The notes below the pieces were generated by a model. The model was not told where the DNA came from, ran no database searches, and worked only from the letters and a program-made list of their open reading frames with translations. A program made the translations under genes and the position numbers. A DNA stretch of 64,000 bases from Quillaja saponaria. Lineage: Eukaryota > Streptophyta > Magnoliopsida > Fabales > Quillajaceae. The stretch lies in contig CM055611.1 of the NCBI GenBank assembly GCA_029379385.1, positions 9,300,001 through 9,364,000 of the forward strand, written 5' to 3'. Positions 38,060 to 54,199 of this stretch are shown one piece after another (position 1 is the first letter of the stretch; each line of letters begins with the position of its first letter).

Positions 38060-40510
38060 AGGTTAATTGTACTTTTGGTCCTTATAATTTAAATTTGAGG
38101 TCCATTTAGTCTTTAGTATTTCAAATGCTGCAATTAGGACCCTACATGTTTTAATTCGATGCAATTGGGTCCCTACTGTCAATTGTTGTTCAAATTAACA
38201 CCAATTAAGTTGATGTAGATAGACGGTTTTCACCGTGTCCAATATGTGGCAAATGATTTGCAACATGATGGCCAACCTTTTCCCTCCTTAACCCAAAACA
38301 ACCCCATTTCATCTTGCTCAACCTTTTCCCCTTCTTTGTCATTGTGGTTTTCAAACATTAGCAAGCAACATGAAAGGTTCAAAAATTCATGTAGAAACGT
38401 GAGAAATTTTTCCGTTTCTATATTACCCAAAATAAAACTCACTTACAAAAACGCAACCATGAACTTTCACTCTAAATGTGGCCAAAAAACCTATTTTGCA
38501 TGCAACAAAACATCTATACATCCACTCAAAGTGTGATTTTAAATGAAGTTGTGGTCTACACAACTTTAACTTGCATGTGGTTCAAGTACTTACTCTTCGG
38601 TCTAGCTTTGTAGGCCATTGTCCTTAAAACTCCCACATTGTATTTTTCCTTCATGCTGGTTCTAATATAAGGTAATGTCACCTTATGGTTCACTTTCACC
38701 ATGTCAAACATTGTTTAAGCCACTTTCTTGGCATTAGCAAAATAACTAGTAAATGACCTATTACAATGATGGTTATCACCAACTATTTTCACCACAAATC
38801 TGTCCCTACCACTTACTTTACTGCATGAAACAAACCAACCACAGCCATTCCAACAGTCAACCCTAGTTCTTACCTTAGGATTTTTAACAAACTTTGTGTT
38901 CCTTCCATTAAGTAAGACCATTCCGATCACTTCGCTATAGCATATTTGAACTTTGGGAAGTTTATAAACTCAATCCCTATCCTCCACACATAATTTTTAC
39001 TCATATCTTCTACCCATATATTTTCAACTTTATCTTTGCACTTTTATCGTCAATATTAGATTTAGGGGGAGAGTTCGAGTCATCACTATTATATTCATAC
39101 TCTATATCATATGTAGCTTCACATGGACCAATATGTTGTGATGTCTCACCCTTTTATTTATTTTTTCTTTTTGTAAACCCTTTTTCTAGTTAGCTTTCTA
39201 TTTTTAGAACTTTCAGATTTTCCTAAGTTCTTCACATCTCCATTTATGTTTTGGTCAAAGCAATCATCATCCATTTCTTCATCACTATCTTCAAAGCTAT
39301 AACCACTAACACTATGATTAGAGTCATCACAAAACTCCTCACCGTCATTCTTAAAACTTTTGTCTCTCTCAATACTCTTGTCCTTAGCAATGTCATCCTC
39401 ATCTTCCATATCCAAAGATACATCAACTAAGTTATTAATTGAAACATGATCAACAGATTTAACTATAATATGAGTGTCAACTTTATGCTCAATATACATT
39501 CAACAACCTTATAACTTTCACAACATGGCAACATTAACCATTTCAATAGCATCCTTGTCACTTTTGAAAATGCACAAAACCATGTGTCAATGACATGTCA
39601 AGTGCTCTCCACCTCAAACTCTTAAAACTATTATAACACAAAAAAATTTCAACCATGTTTACAATTGAAAATTAAGACCAATAACCTACATGGTAAACAA
39701 ACATCTCAACATCACCATTTAGATACTACATTTTAGATTCTTCCGACTTTTAGTAGAAATCCCCCCTTGATGCAACTGCAACTTGAAATTCCCATCATCG
39801 TCCCCTTTTTCGAGCAAAACATAAAATAAAAAGAAAGTTAACATATAAGGCAAGGTGACAAGGACCCACATTATGTTACGAACATACACTACACACTGAT
39901 AACATAGTCATATAAAAAACACTATTAAAGCTGAAAGATTCAAATGAAAGGAAAAAAAAATGATAGACTCCAAATACAAAAGTTAATAAAAGTGTTTTTT
40001 ATATTTGATAGACAATGATTTTGAGGAGGAAAAATCACAACAGAAAAAAGAAAAAAAAAAAAAAAAAAAAGAGAAAAGATTCTTCTAACCTAACATTGTG
40101 TCTTCTTTTGCTTCAGGTTACTCAAGACAAATGAAAAGAGGTAGATTTCAAAACAAAAACTAATAAGGAGGAAAATAATCAAAAACACTAATGTTTGTAA
40201 ACATGAACTTGGATTTGCAATTGAGGAAAACAAAGGTATTGGAGGGAAAAGGTTTGGCATTATGAAAATTGTCATTTTGGGTTAGGGAGAAAGAAGGTTG
40301 GACATCATCTGGCAAACCGTTTGCCACGTATTGGCACGGTGAAAACGGGCTGTCCATGTTAGTCAAGTTGGTGTTAATTTGAACTGTAATTGACGGTAAG
40401 AACCCTTGCATCAAATTGAAACATATAGGGACCCAATTGCAACAATTAAAATACTAAAGACTAAATTGAATCCAAATATAAACTATATAGACCAAACATG
40501 CAATTAAGTC
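38060..40510. mobile_element. Non-autonomous Mutator-like element with long TIRs
   Basis: Terminal inverted repeats of at least 230 bases. The left end (TTAATTGTACTTTTGGTCC) and the reverse complement of the right end (TTAATTGCATGTTTGGTC) continue to match through CAAATTAACACCAA, GTTTTCACCGTG and TAACCCAAAA. The 9-base flanks TAAAAGTTA and AAAAACTTA agree at 7 of 9 positions, as expected for an old Mutator-type duplication. Inside is only the first part of a mudrA-like gene, so it cannot transpose unaided. Confidence 0.8.
38715..39499 (-). pseudogene. mudrA-like transposase, N-terminal fragment
   Basis: Minus strand. The upper open stretch (39499-39158) is an acidic and then basic region (FEDSDEEMDDDCFDQN, then RKRVYKKKK). 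The lower one (38930-38715) is the MuDR N-terminal domain, VRTRVDCWNGCGWFVSCSK then FVVKIVGDNHHCNRSF, with its Cys/His pattern. N-to-C order fits a plant MURA start, but the DDE catalytic region and SWIM finger are absent. A deletion derivative. Confidence 0.75.
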
Positions 40511-40690
40511 AAAAACTTATAAAAATAATAGTTTGATACATTTTAAATTAATTTGTTAGATTAATGAACAATTTAGATAATTAGGGGTTAATTGCTAATT
40601 ATGACTCAAATAAGGAATCACATGTCTAATTTGATAGTTGATGGGACTATTATAAAACTATTAGTAATTCTCGGGTTAAATTACAATGGA

Positions 40691-41104
40691 TACTAAAAAA
40701 TTTATGAAGAAATCGACAAAAATAAAAATAAAAATTGAAGTACACTAGATGTCATTTTAATTTTGTTGACCAATTTAATACACATGATAAAAATACTATA
40801 TTTTAAATAACAAACTACTAATGGTGTTTAATTAAATCAGTTAGTATAAATTTTTCAAAGTTATGAGAGGAAATTATCTGAAAAATAATTTTAGGACTGA
40901 ATTGATAAAATGACAATACTTTTTATTCAAACTGATTAACTGAGATGAATTAGGAAGGGATAATCGCTTCTTCCGTAGTCATTACTCATTAGATGTTAGA
41001 ACCGTATAAAATGATTACATCGTTATCTTGGAGATCATATACCCGGACTTCAGACCCTGTCCCAGCGCTTCTTCTCTCCCCCAATAATTCTCTGCCTCCC
41101 TCCA
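40691..41104. other. Upstream region and probable promoter of HEMC
   Basis: AT-rich, becoming mixed near 40950. GGGATAATCG at 40957-40966 contains a GATAA core of the type found in light-regulated plant promoters, but one copy proves little. No clear TATA box was chosen. The 5' leader before 41105 is pyrimidine-rich. Confidence 0.35.
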
Positions 41105-44200
<3,096 letters not shown>

Positions 44201-45664
44201 TAACTTAAGATGAAAGACTGACCAGTTACCCAGCGTTTAGGTTATTATAAACGTTGTATCTGATGGGTTCATTAGCTGTTGTACTTCAGTTTACTTGTGA
44301 GCTAAGAAAATCCAATCGCGTTGTAGGGTCAGATTGTTGCTTCTTGAGGTGATTAAAATGGCAATTTTTTTGTAAAAATGTTATCTATGTGAAATTCTTT
44401 TTTTCATTTATTTTTAATAATATGTTAATGTGAATTATATAGATCGAATCCGGGTCGTTACAAGGCCAACACTTTATTTTGTGAAGTTCTGGGCTAAAAC
44501 ATTATCCCATTAAACAAGGGACGCTTTATAATGAATTGTCATCCTACTTTTAACATAAAATTAAAATAACCGAAAAGGGAGAATTGTGAGCAAATTAATT
44601 CTACAATAGCTAGATTATTTTTACATGATTTAAATAGTATAAGATTTTTAAGGTTAAACATTTACAATTTTCGTAATTTACATTAAATTGGGTGAAATTT
44701 AGGAAACTCATTTTAGAATTTTAACTTGAAAAATCTTTTTAGACTGCTCATTAGAAGACAAGTGTCCCATTCACATATATTTTTCTCTTTTTTTCTTTTT
44801 CTTTTTTTTCCTTTCCCATTTCTCTTTTTTCCTTTTTCTCTCTCTTCCCTTTTCCTTTTTTTCCTCTCCTCCCATGTAACCCCTTCTCCTCCATTTCCTT
44901 TTCTTCTTCTCCTCAACTATAACACACCCCACTTCTAGATGAAAACCACCAAAATTTCCCCCTCTAAAATCCTCCCAACCTCCTTCCATTTTAGCCGGCA
45001 AATAGTCCCTAAAATAGGCCAAAAATTGTACCCAAATTTGGCCTCTATTTCAGTCTGTTTTTGGGATGAATTCAGTGGTTGTTCTAACCCTCTTTCCCCT
45101 CCCTTTCAGCTCTATTTCAAGCTCCAAACAACCACTCAAAACACCTACAGTCAGCCACCTAAACAGAGCCCCTAAAACAGTACCACTTTCATCCCCCATT
45201 TCAATATGTTTTTGGGACTAATTTCAGTGGTTGTTCCAGTCACTTCCAACAATGTTTCCAGCTCTTTTTTGGTACCAAAACAACCTCTAACTAAGGCGAG
45301 TTTCTAGCTTATGGATCTTTATTGCAACCTTGAATTTGCTTGAGTTGTACCAAACTAAAATTCATACTCTTGTTCTCCTGAAATTGTGGTTAAGTTATGT
45401 TCTCTTGAATTAAATTATGGGTTATTTGAATTTATATTATTTTTCCCAAATTAGAAATCCTAGCATAATATTACTTATTGGAATTTCAATGAATTAAGTA
45501 TTGGTTGTGAAAATTCAAATACAAGAATGTCATTTTTGGTGTTAGAATGTTGATTGGGAACTAAATGCAAAAATTCTATAAATTCAAGTTTTGTGATTTT
45601 TGAATTATATGTTGTTATAAGTGTGGAAAATAAAATTATTAGATTAATTTAGGTAAATGGGTAA

Positions 45665-46732
45665 GAGTACAATACACATAAGCCTCATGTGATTTACCTT
45701 ATTCCCGCACGCATATGCGTGTTTCATTTTATCTAAAATCACATCTTCGTGCTTTGAATGAAAGTGTCTATTAACAGAATCTGTTAAATTTAACTATGAT
45801 TCCAAAATTCATGACTTCTTCCCCAATTCAACCTTTATTTTTAGCTCTCTTAATTTTAAAATTCCTAATTTTTCCTCATTCAATTGCTTTATACATTAGA
45901 TATATTGCAGAAGTTCAACAATGGATGACGATCAAAATTGGATGCATTTTCCGGCCAACCAGTTTTTTTTTACCTTTTTTTTTTATATTTGATAAAATGT
46001 TTAAACTTTCTATGAAATATTCGATTTTTCTTTACATATTAATTTACTATTATGCCTCTCACTTTGGGAAAATGGTTATAATATGTAAGCATCTGTCACT
46101 TTCTCTCCTCTGGAATTAGCCACTCACATGTTGATCTTGGCTTTCGCATCACTAAAAGTACATACTTAACCTTGTTTGGATAATGTCGTAATTAGTAAAG
46201 TCCAGATCAGGTTCATTGGTGGATGTGTGGGTGGCAAAGCTGAGAGCACTAGTAGCCTGAGCTATAAATGGTGTTCAAGTGCTTAGCCATCATGGTTACT
46301 TCGACATGGTCAAGTGCACCAACAGTCCACTCATCAGAGTTCTACCATCAGTGATTGCTTATTATGTTATATGTTCTTATCCCCTCAAATTCCTTAGCTC
46401 TTTTTATCTTCTGATTGGAAACCTTCCTTCTAATCCAAAAGTGGACAAAATGATTTTTATAATGTACAATGTACAAAAGCAAAAAGATAATTGAGACCTC
46501 TTAGGTAAATGATAATTTAGGGAATTAGGAGAGAGAAAGAGAGAGAAAGAGAGAGAAAACTACAAGTTAAATTAGGCAAAAAATTGGGAATTTTAAAATC
46601 ATGGTTAAATTTAACAGATTCCGTTAAAGGACATTTTCATCAAAGCATAGGGAGGTGATTTTTGACAAAATAAAACATGTGTATGTGTTTGGGAATAAGG
46701 TAAATCAAAGGGGGCTTATGTGTACTTTACTC
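45665..46732. mobile_element. Mutator-like MITE, 1.07 kb, with 9-base target duplication
   Basis: The left terminus GAGTACAATACACATAAG and the reverse complement of the right terminus, GAGTAAAGTACACATAAG, match. The arms stay alike for about 130 bases (GATTTACCTTATTCCC, then AATCTGTTAAATTTAAC). Flanks AATGGGTAA and AATAGATAA agree at 7 of 9 bases, the two changes being transitions, which fits a Mutator-type duplication. The interior has no credible gene. Confidence 0.78.
46529..46558. repeat. GA-rich microsatellite
   Basis: Repeats of GAGAGAAA, about 30 bases, inside the MITE and near its right arm. Confidence 0.9.
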
Positions 46733-48617
46733 AATAGATAATTCTAAAACATATTTTGAAATTGTTGGATTTGGAAAATTCTTGAAATTGTCTATTTTTG
46801 TTAGTTTTGGGAAACTTTAAGACTCTTGGTATTTAACATATTTTTTTAGCTATGATAAATCTAGTTTTGAGCTCACTAAGGTTAATTTAGCATGTTTTAG
46901 CCACTTTTGGAATTCATTAGATTTGGTTGTTTGCTTGTGGGTTAGGATATGAGATTTGGTGTTAACTTTGAATTTGGGCTTTGTTAGGGAAATCATTGCT
47001 TATAATCCTTGGTTATTTGGTTTGACTCCGAGATGCTTATTGTATCATCATTTGAAATTGTTCTAGGCTCGTTAGAGACTCTCACAGTTTCGATTAGGAG
47101 ATTTTTGGCTCTTGACATTCTTGGATGTTTTGCTCGATTGTGAGTGGATAACTCCTAGTGTAGTGTTTTCATTGTACTCACCACATGTATCACTACTTTT
47201 CAATTTGGAAACTACTTCTTGTATATACATGTTTTACTTAAACTTGACTTTTGATCTTTTAACCTTTTCAAACTAGTTTTTAAGTAAATGACTTTTAAAG
47301 CCCACTTGAACCATCAAATATTTTAAAGACCCATTTTAAATTACTTATGCGTACATGGATATAATTATTAGTTACTTTACATTCTTGAACATAGTCATTC
47401 AGGGACAAACACTTTAACATTTCATCCTCTCTTATTTGATAAGTGTCATTGGACATATTCTTTGAATAGATTTAAAATCGATATTGCCACTTGTAATGAA
47501 AGTTAATTTATATTATTTTGACTATTGGTGTAAGATTGTATTTGAATTTATATTTGATGGACTTATTTGATTTGGAAAGTGAATATCAAAATGTTTGTTA
47601 TTTGGATAATGATGTTGTAGACGCTTCCATTGATTTTCTTAGTTTTCATCTTGGCATTTCTGTTATTCAAATAATATGCTTTCCTTTTGGATTATTTTTA
47701 TGGAATAATACTTGTCAGAACATCTTATTTAACATGATATAGTTAGCATATGTGCACATAGTATTTTGGATATGGTACCTAGTTAAGGAGGGATACTCTA
47801 ACCCTGTGTGTGGACCAACATACGTGGCAATGAGTTTGATACCCTAGTTAGTATGGGTTTGACACTAAGTCGTTGTAACATAATGGTTCGATGATTTGTC
47901 TAAATTGACAAATTTGACACCTTAGTTAGCAGGGTTTAATGCTAACTTTTTGCACCCTATAGGTATTTCAATTTGACAGTTCTGACATCATATATTGCCT
48001 AACTATAAATTTCATAAAATGATTATATTAAATGGTTTACCCATGTTTCTTTGAAATTTCAGTTATACTTCTCTTTCCAAATTGTTATTGAAAACTGTTT
48101 AATTACTTTGCATATGTTATCAAAAATGTATATTTATGAAAACTGACTATTGAGAAAATATTTGTGCTTTGGTTTGTTTCCATCCTGCTACATTATGTAC
48201 TGTCTACTCATAGAGTATTTGTGACTCACCCTCATTAGCTTATGTTTTAGTTTTTAGATAGACGAGATCTTGGATTTCAGAGCCTTATGTTAGGGAAGGT
48301 GTCTACCTAAAGTTTCTCTTTTTAGTATGCCTTTGCTCCGTCTTGGGTCTAGTTTGTATTCAATCTTATTGTATCAGGATGATTGTATTCTATTTAAACT
48401 TCATTGTTACCTTATTTTAGGATTTGCTTCTATTTAAATTTTTGTTTTTGATCATGAATGACCATTTGTATATTATGGTGTTATTCTACTGGGTTTATAA
48501 TCTTTTGATCATCTAAGTTTTAGTTTTGAAGAATCTCCGTAAGTTTGTTTGGGTCACGGTGGGTCTATGTTCACCCTAATCCATTCGCCGGTCATGGCCC
48601 TAGTTCGGGTCTTGACA

Positions 48618-49302
48618 CACTCACTCGTACCCATGATACTTCTCCTTTAAATCCATTTTTCCTACTAGATAACCAAAAATATTTTCACATCCTTCCATGC
48701 AATTCATCTACTCATGGCCAAGAGCCTTGATTCCAATATGGATACCACAAAGTTCATAATTATGCTACTAAATCTTATTGTACCCAAGAGCCTCAAACAC
48801 ATAAATACCATCAAAACTTCCAATTTCCTCACTTATTCTTTTAATTTAATTAATATCAATCATTATTCAAATTATATACATAATTTTATTAACTTCAATC
48901 AGGAATTATAATTCCTCAGCCAAATCACAAAAATTCCTTATTCTACTTAAAATTTCCTTTGAACCCAAGAGCTTGTGCATGCATAATAATCAAATCTTAC
49001 CATTCATATAAATTAACCATAGTTTCCCTAATTGATTAATAATATTGTTGTAGCCAAACAAAGGAAACACAAAAGCCAACCAAACCCAGAAAAAGAAAAG
49101 ACATAATAAATCACATGATTTTTTTCATGATACCACAATAATCAACAACAACAACGGATAGGTCGCATGAACTCAAAGATGAAAGGGAAATAACAAAACA
49201 TGTTGCAAGAACTCCAAAATGAAAAAACATTTTCAAACATACCTAGTGACTTCTGAAACTAAGGTAAGAACGACAAAGCACCGAGTATTGGGATAGAAGG
49301 AC
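48618..49302. other. AT-rich intergenic DNA
   Basis: No coding pattern, RNA gene or terminal repeat seen. Confidence 0.5.
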
Positions 49303-52300
49303 CACTACAAGAAAAATATGTATTTCTTACAAACCATATTTTTGGGAAAAAGGGCCTTCATTGGTAGAAAAAAGATTACCGACAAACTTTTTGTAAGAAA
49401 TGGTAAGTGAGAAAGTTGTCTGTGTGTTATAGCAAGATAGTTTGTTGGTATTACCAACAAATTGTTTGTTGGAAAATGTCTGTAGATTCCTTGTTTTAGC
49501 CTCTTAAGTTTGTTAGTAAATGAAACATTACACGTGAACCAAGTTTCTCGGTATTACCCATAAACTAGGTACTAGGTTTGTAAATAACACCCACAAGCTC
49601 TTTTTGTGGAATAACCCACAAACTCTGGTTTGTAGATAATTTCAAGCAATTTTATGTATCTTTTGTATCTTTTTTTATAATTAAAAAAGTTCATAATTAA
49701 ACATAAATTAACCAAACAAATCCAAAATTTATCCATAAAATAAAGTATTTTTCAATATTGAGCAATAACATTAAACATACAAAATCACACACAATTCACA
49801 AAGATAAATGTACAATAATGAAACCAACTAAATAGAACTAGATGCTAGCTACATGTCATCATGAAAATCATCTTCGACATCCTCGTTAAGATCTTCATCA
49901 CCATCTCTACCACCAACCATGCCTCTGGAAGAACCATCCACAAGTCTATGTTAAAAAAAAACAGTTATTAACACATAATATGTAAATTCAAATGAATAAA
50001 GGAAATGATTCAAAAACAAATATAAAAATTTGACTATTTGCTTTTACTAGCTTAGCATTTTGCTACCCTTTTTGTGAGTTCAACATATTTAATTTGTCTA
50101 TATGCTCTTACTATTGTCTTACCTTACAGTATTGTTCCCAAACAATGAGACAATATCATCCTATTCTTCTGTCACATTAACTGTAAATCTTCCCAATAAA
50201 ATGCTCACAATCTCAACCTCAGAATGTTCACAAGAAAAAAAATAAATGAAGGCATTAGTATATTCATAATTCAATCTGATATATGCACCAAAGGAAAAAA
50301 AAAAAAAAGAATCATCACAAGAATAACAACACTTTGATTATTACAATGAGTATTCATGATAAAAATATTCAATAAAGGAGTTTCGGATGTAAACTACATA
50401 AATGGAGTGAGAGTTAGGCAAAATGCATATACATGATCACAAATATTGTCAAACATTAGAAATTCAAATATGGCCAATAAGGTAGAAATTGTTAACATGG
50501 AGGTTTTAAAACTATCTTCCCTAATTAGCCAACCAAAAACTAATACCAATAGAATAATCTTTCCTATCAAACATCTGTGCAAATGTCAAGAGTTATAAAT
50601 GAAACAAAGCGTTCGAAATGCTCTGCCTTAGTGTCCCTCTTCCCTCATGGCTTCTTACTTCCCTCCTAGTACTTTTCTACTTCAATCCCCTTCTTAAATG
50701 GCCTCTACTGCACTTTATATTTTCGGATTGCTAGCTCTAAAACAGCTCCAAGTCTCACCACTAGAACCAGACTTGAAACCCAAGCAATAGGTCTCTATGC
50801 GCTGCTAATTTCCTTCCATTTGATTTACAGTTGCTAAGGCAGCTTAGGAGTTTAGTTTACTGCATCTATACACATTCTTGTCTCCCCACTACATTGTTCT
50901 CATATACGGCAGCTTTGGTTGTGACTCCAAAGCCTTGACTTCCACACTTATTCCCTAGCATGCCCGGCCATACTCTTTACATAGGTCAAATGGTGGTGAA
51001 AAGTCAAATTAAGCTGGAAATTTATATAGCACCTTCAAATATCCAATTATTTGGTGTTTTAACTTTTCCTCAACTGCATAATAGAAGCCAATGAGAAGCT
51101 TATGGAATTTGGTATTGGAGGAATCTGTAAGTCTTGTGTTGATCCTGCCAATGCTGCAATCGTGACTAAGTGTGATAGTATTCCTCTTATCTTCCAATGT
51201 TTATCAAGCCCTGTTAAAAGCACTATGAATTATGCACTTGGGGCTTTGTATTTTCTCTGAGACACTTCTAACAGAGGTTTTGAAGCCATAAGTCATTAAC
51301 CTTATCAAAAGGTATGTAGAAGCTGAAGCCATTAGCGTGAAGTTCAGTAATCTAGCTAAGGCTTTCTTGGATAAACATGTACCTGTCAATTAGTGAAGGG
51401 CAAGGATTAATTTTCCATAATCACTAATTTGAAAGGACATTCTTGTGTAAGCATCTTGTGGCTCCAAGAAATATGGTTGTCATAAACTATGTCAAGGTAT
51501 AAGCATTGATAATCTATTCCACTTATAAGTTTGAAAACGGACACTTAAGCCATGAAAATAGACGTAATTGTTCTGCCCATTTACTTGTCAAATTAACAAG
51601 GGGACATGTTAAGGGTAATCAATGTTGGTATCCAATTCATAATAATTATAAGAAACTATCAAACATCATAATTTCTATATCAATAATGCTATCATTCTCA
51701 AGAAAATTAGTTTACGTGAATGAAGTAAGAAATAAAGATTTCTCACTGAAGGTTGGTTTAAAATAATACCTGATTCTCAATTCCCCCAAATCAGACCTGC
51801 AAAGCCCTTAAGCTCTAATCCGAAATTTCCCCGTCTACCTCCACCTGGAATCAGCCTTTAAAAGGGACAATTTCAGTCCTCATATGCTAGAACCTAAGAA
51901 CCACTTTTTTTTCCAGTCCTTTTATCTTCGGAGCTTCAGTTTGAAATCGTAACGTTCAGAAACCAAACCTCACAAATCAACATTCTTTCTATCGTTCTTT
52001 CTCTCCTTTTGATTTCCCTCTCATTAAGGAAAATTTTCAAGATTTAATTAGAAGTTATATCAATTGAAGCAGATTAACCCACTCTACTCTAATGAAAATC
52101 AAGAATCCAGAAACCCCAAAGCAAAACCCAAATTTGTTAGCATTTCTAGCTCACCTTCTATTCGTTTGCATTACTAAACTCCCATAGAAGGTCTGGATTG
52201 TTATCCGGCAAGTCAATATACGGCATATGCAAAGATCTACTCAGCTTCATAATGAAACTAAGAAAGTCATATAAACAAAGCTGAAATGCCTTATAGGCTG

Positions 52301-53049
52301 CACAAAACGCAATGGAAGCAACACATAGATAAGGATGTGTTTGGATGAGCAGGAAATGAGAGCTAATATGTGAGAAAGTTCAATATAAAACCTGATAGAA
52401 AACTTGATGGATCTTGGCGAGACGTTGCATCGCCAGACAAACAAGCATTGAGAAATTAAGGATTCTTTTTTTTTTTTTTATCTCTCTTTCAGGTTATCTC
52501 CCTCAATGTGTTCATGAGGACTGCTGCTAATGTTGAAGAGCTAGCTTTCAATGCAGATGAGGGCGTTAATTTGGGTTAGCAGTGTGAAGGACATTTGCAG
52601 TGGATCGAGGTCGTACGTAAAGAGAAAGGCATTAGGTCAAAGGGAGAAGAGAAAGGTAGAGGCATAGAGAAAATAGTGTTTTAGGGATTTAGAATTCACT
52701 GACAAACCATGAGAGCTTGTCGGTATAGGAAACACGAAACGGAGCACATCACTCTCCGACAGACCAAATTTATGAGAAAAGTTAAATTTTTTAGCATAAT
52801 TGTATTACAAACCTTAATTTGTTCGGTACATAGTAAAAACATTTCTACAGAAAAACCAAGGTTTGTAGGTAATATTTGCACACAAAAAATTGTAGTTGGT
52901 GCCAAAATACTAACGGACATTCGGAAAAACTGTTTTTGGGTAAATTGGTTTTTTAGTTTGCTAGTGAGTTTCTAGGTAAAAGTCACTCTTACCCACAAAC
53001 TTGGTGTGTGGGAAAATTTTTATTGGAAATGTCCAATTTTCTTGTACTG
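49303..53049. mobile_element. CACTA deletion derivative, same family as 23267-30760
   Basis: Left terminus CACTACAAGAAAA (49303-49315). Right terminus TTTTCTTGTACTG (53037-53049), whose inverse CAGTACAAGAAAA has one mismatch. Both sides have the TTGTGGG/TTTGTAGGTAATA subterminal repeats. Just inside the left end is a remnant of the Asp-rich TNPA end (about 49855-49930), parallel to 24000-24150. TNPA and TNPD cores are missing. The 3-base flanks (GAC and AAT) do not match, so it may have recombined or mutated. The interior 50600-52690 contains sequence I do not recognise. Confidence 0.72.
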
Positions 53050-53214
53050 AATGTTTGACAAAGGTATGAAGGATGGGAGATTTCACAGAGGGTAGTTGAA
53101 AATTTCAGAAACGAGAGAAGAGGGAATGAAAAATTATGGGGTAGGGATTTAATTGGGAAACACTATCAATGGCAGCAAGTGCTTTCAATGACAGTTTATG
53201 TAGTGGACATAGAT

Positions 53215-53647
53215 AGTGTTCAGTAAAAAAAAAAATTTGACATCGTCTACAAATGTAGATAATATCGAATTAAAAAATTTTAAAAATTACTATTAGTGAC
53301 ATTTGAAACGGAGGTAGATAGCGTACTTGTGGATGGTGATAAGTTTATGGAAAATGGCCTGATTTGGTGTTAAATAAAATAAAATATGTAGAACTATTAG
53401 CGACAACTAACCTATCGCATATAGACAAAGAGCTAAACGCAATAAATTGGCACAAAATGGTGCTATAATTATTTCATTATTAGTGTCTGGAGATATATAT
53501 TTATCAACGACAGTAAGCAACATATTTTTTAAGCTATCAACGACAACATTTATGCAAGGTTGTCGTAAATGTCCAAATTGCTATCGCAAATAATGGTTAT
53601 CTGCAGCTTCAAATATGTTGTTGCTAAAAAGTCTATTTCTTGTAGTG
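53215..53647. repeat. Terminal region of another CACTA element
   Basis: Ends in TTTCTTGTAGTG (53636-53647), the inverse of a CACTACAAGAAA terminus. The 400 bases before it carry repeats of GACATCGTCTAC, TAGCGACAAC and ATCAACGACA types, unlike the repeats of the 49303 element. The opposite end was not found; the element may be truncated by its neighbour. Confidence 0.55.
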
Positions 53648-53659
53648 TTCTTTCTAGAT

Positions 53660-54090
53660 GTCAACTGAAAGACAATGTTTTTATGATGAAAAGTCAAATC
53701 AATCTGTGTCCAAATATTATGAATTATTAAGGTATGTCGATGAACCTTTATGGGAAGGTTATGACTAGCACACTACATTTTTAACAATTTCACAACTACC
53801 AAATTTAAAATTATATTTCAATATGAGTGAGACAAGTTATAATCGAATGATCTTGACTTTCAAGAGTGTATTACTTAATTAGAGAAGTTAACTGAGAATT
53901 TTTATCGAACATAAGAAAATGGTGATGAATTAGGATTGGACTATAAAAAATACATTCATGTTCAAATGATGTATCTACACTATGACAATGATGAAGAGAA
54001 GACATCATGTCTTATTTGCAATCACCAACAATACAAGCCCAAAAAAGTCTGTAATTCAAATGGAAAGATCGATCTTACAAGATGTTACGA
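53660..54090 (+). pseudogene. CACTA TNP2 transposase fragment
   Basis: Plus strand, across frames: ELLRYVDEPLWEGYD, then FLTISQLPNLKLYFNMSETS, then GLDYKKYIHVQM and CLICNHQQYKPKK. The order fits the N-terminal part of TNP2/TNPD, including the paired-Cys CxxC and RYKP-like region. Stops and shifts break it. Its orientation is opposite to the 27050-30750 copy, so it is a separate insertion. Confidence 0.7.
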
Positions 54091-54199
54091 CTCTTTATAA
54101 TTATTTCAATATTTTAGAAATTGTAGCATTATGCCATTGCTTCTGTTTGTATTGTCAATATTGTTCTCCTGTAAGTTCATTTGCAAGTTAGTATTGCAA

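Larger units (their letters stand above)
37681..40690. mobile_element. Older inverted-repeat element, host of a nested MULE
   Basis: The left arm (about 37681-37835) and the reverse complement of the right arm (about 40540-40690) match along roughly 150 bases. Both carry ATTG, then ACCC, then TTTTATAA-AGTCCC, ATCAA/ATGAA-TATC and AATTAG in the same order. The second element at 38060-40510 sits near the right arm. No coding sequence belongs to the outer element. It is probably a MITE; the superfamily is not settled. Confidence 0.6.
44201..48617. other. Intergenic DNA, probable long-LTR retrotransposon debris
   Basis: Begins with the HEMC 3' UTR. From 44770 to 44935 it is almost pure pyrimidine. 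From 44939 to 45300 there are short direct repeats (for example GTTTTTGGGA then TTCAGTGGTTGTTC at about 45050 and 45210). At 48160-48320 the text resembles the end of a Ty3-gypsy long LTR, and TTCGGGTCTTGACA at 48604-48617 could be its 3' edge. No start TG, primer site or polyprotein was found, so the assignment is weak. A Mutator-like MITE interrupts it. Confidence 0.3.

Noticed and set aside
39244..39426. 60-codon Met/Leu-rich minus-strand frame
   Set aside because: It is the out-of-frame shadow of the acidic mudrA-like N-terminus.
44713..45022. Lys/Glu/Arg-rich minus-strand frames and Phe/Leu/Ser-rich plus-strand frames
   Set aside because: Both are translations of one pyrimidine-rich tract and are low-complexity artefacts.
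47518..47742. 74-codon open frame starting at a non-ATG position
   Set aside because: No family features. It lies within probable LTR debris.
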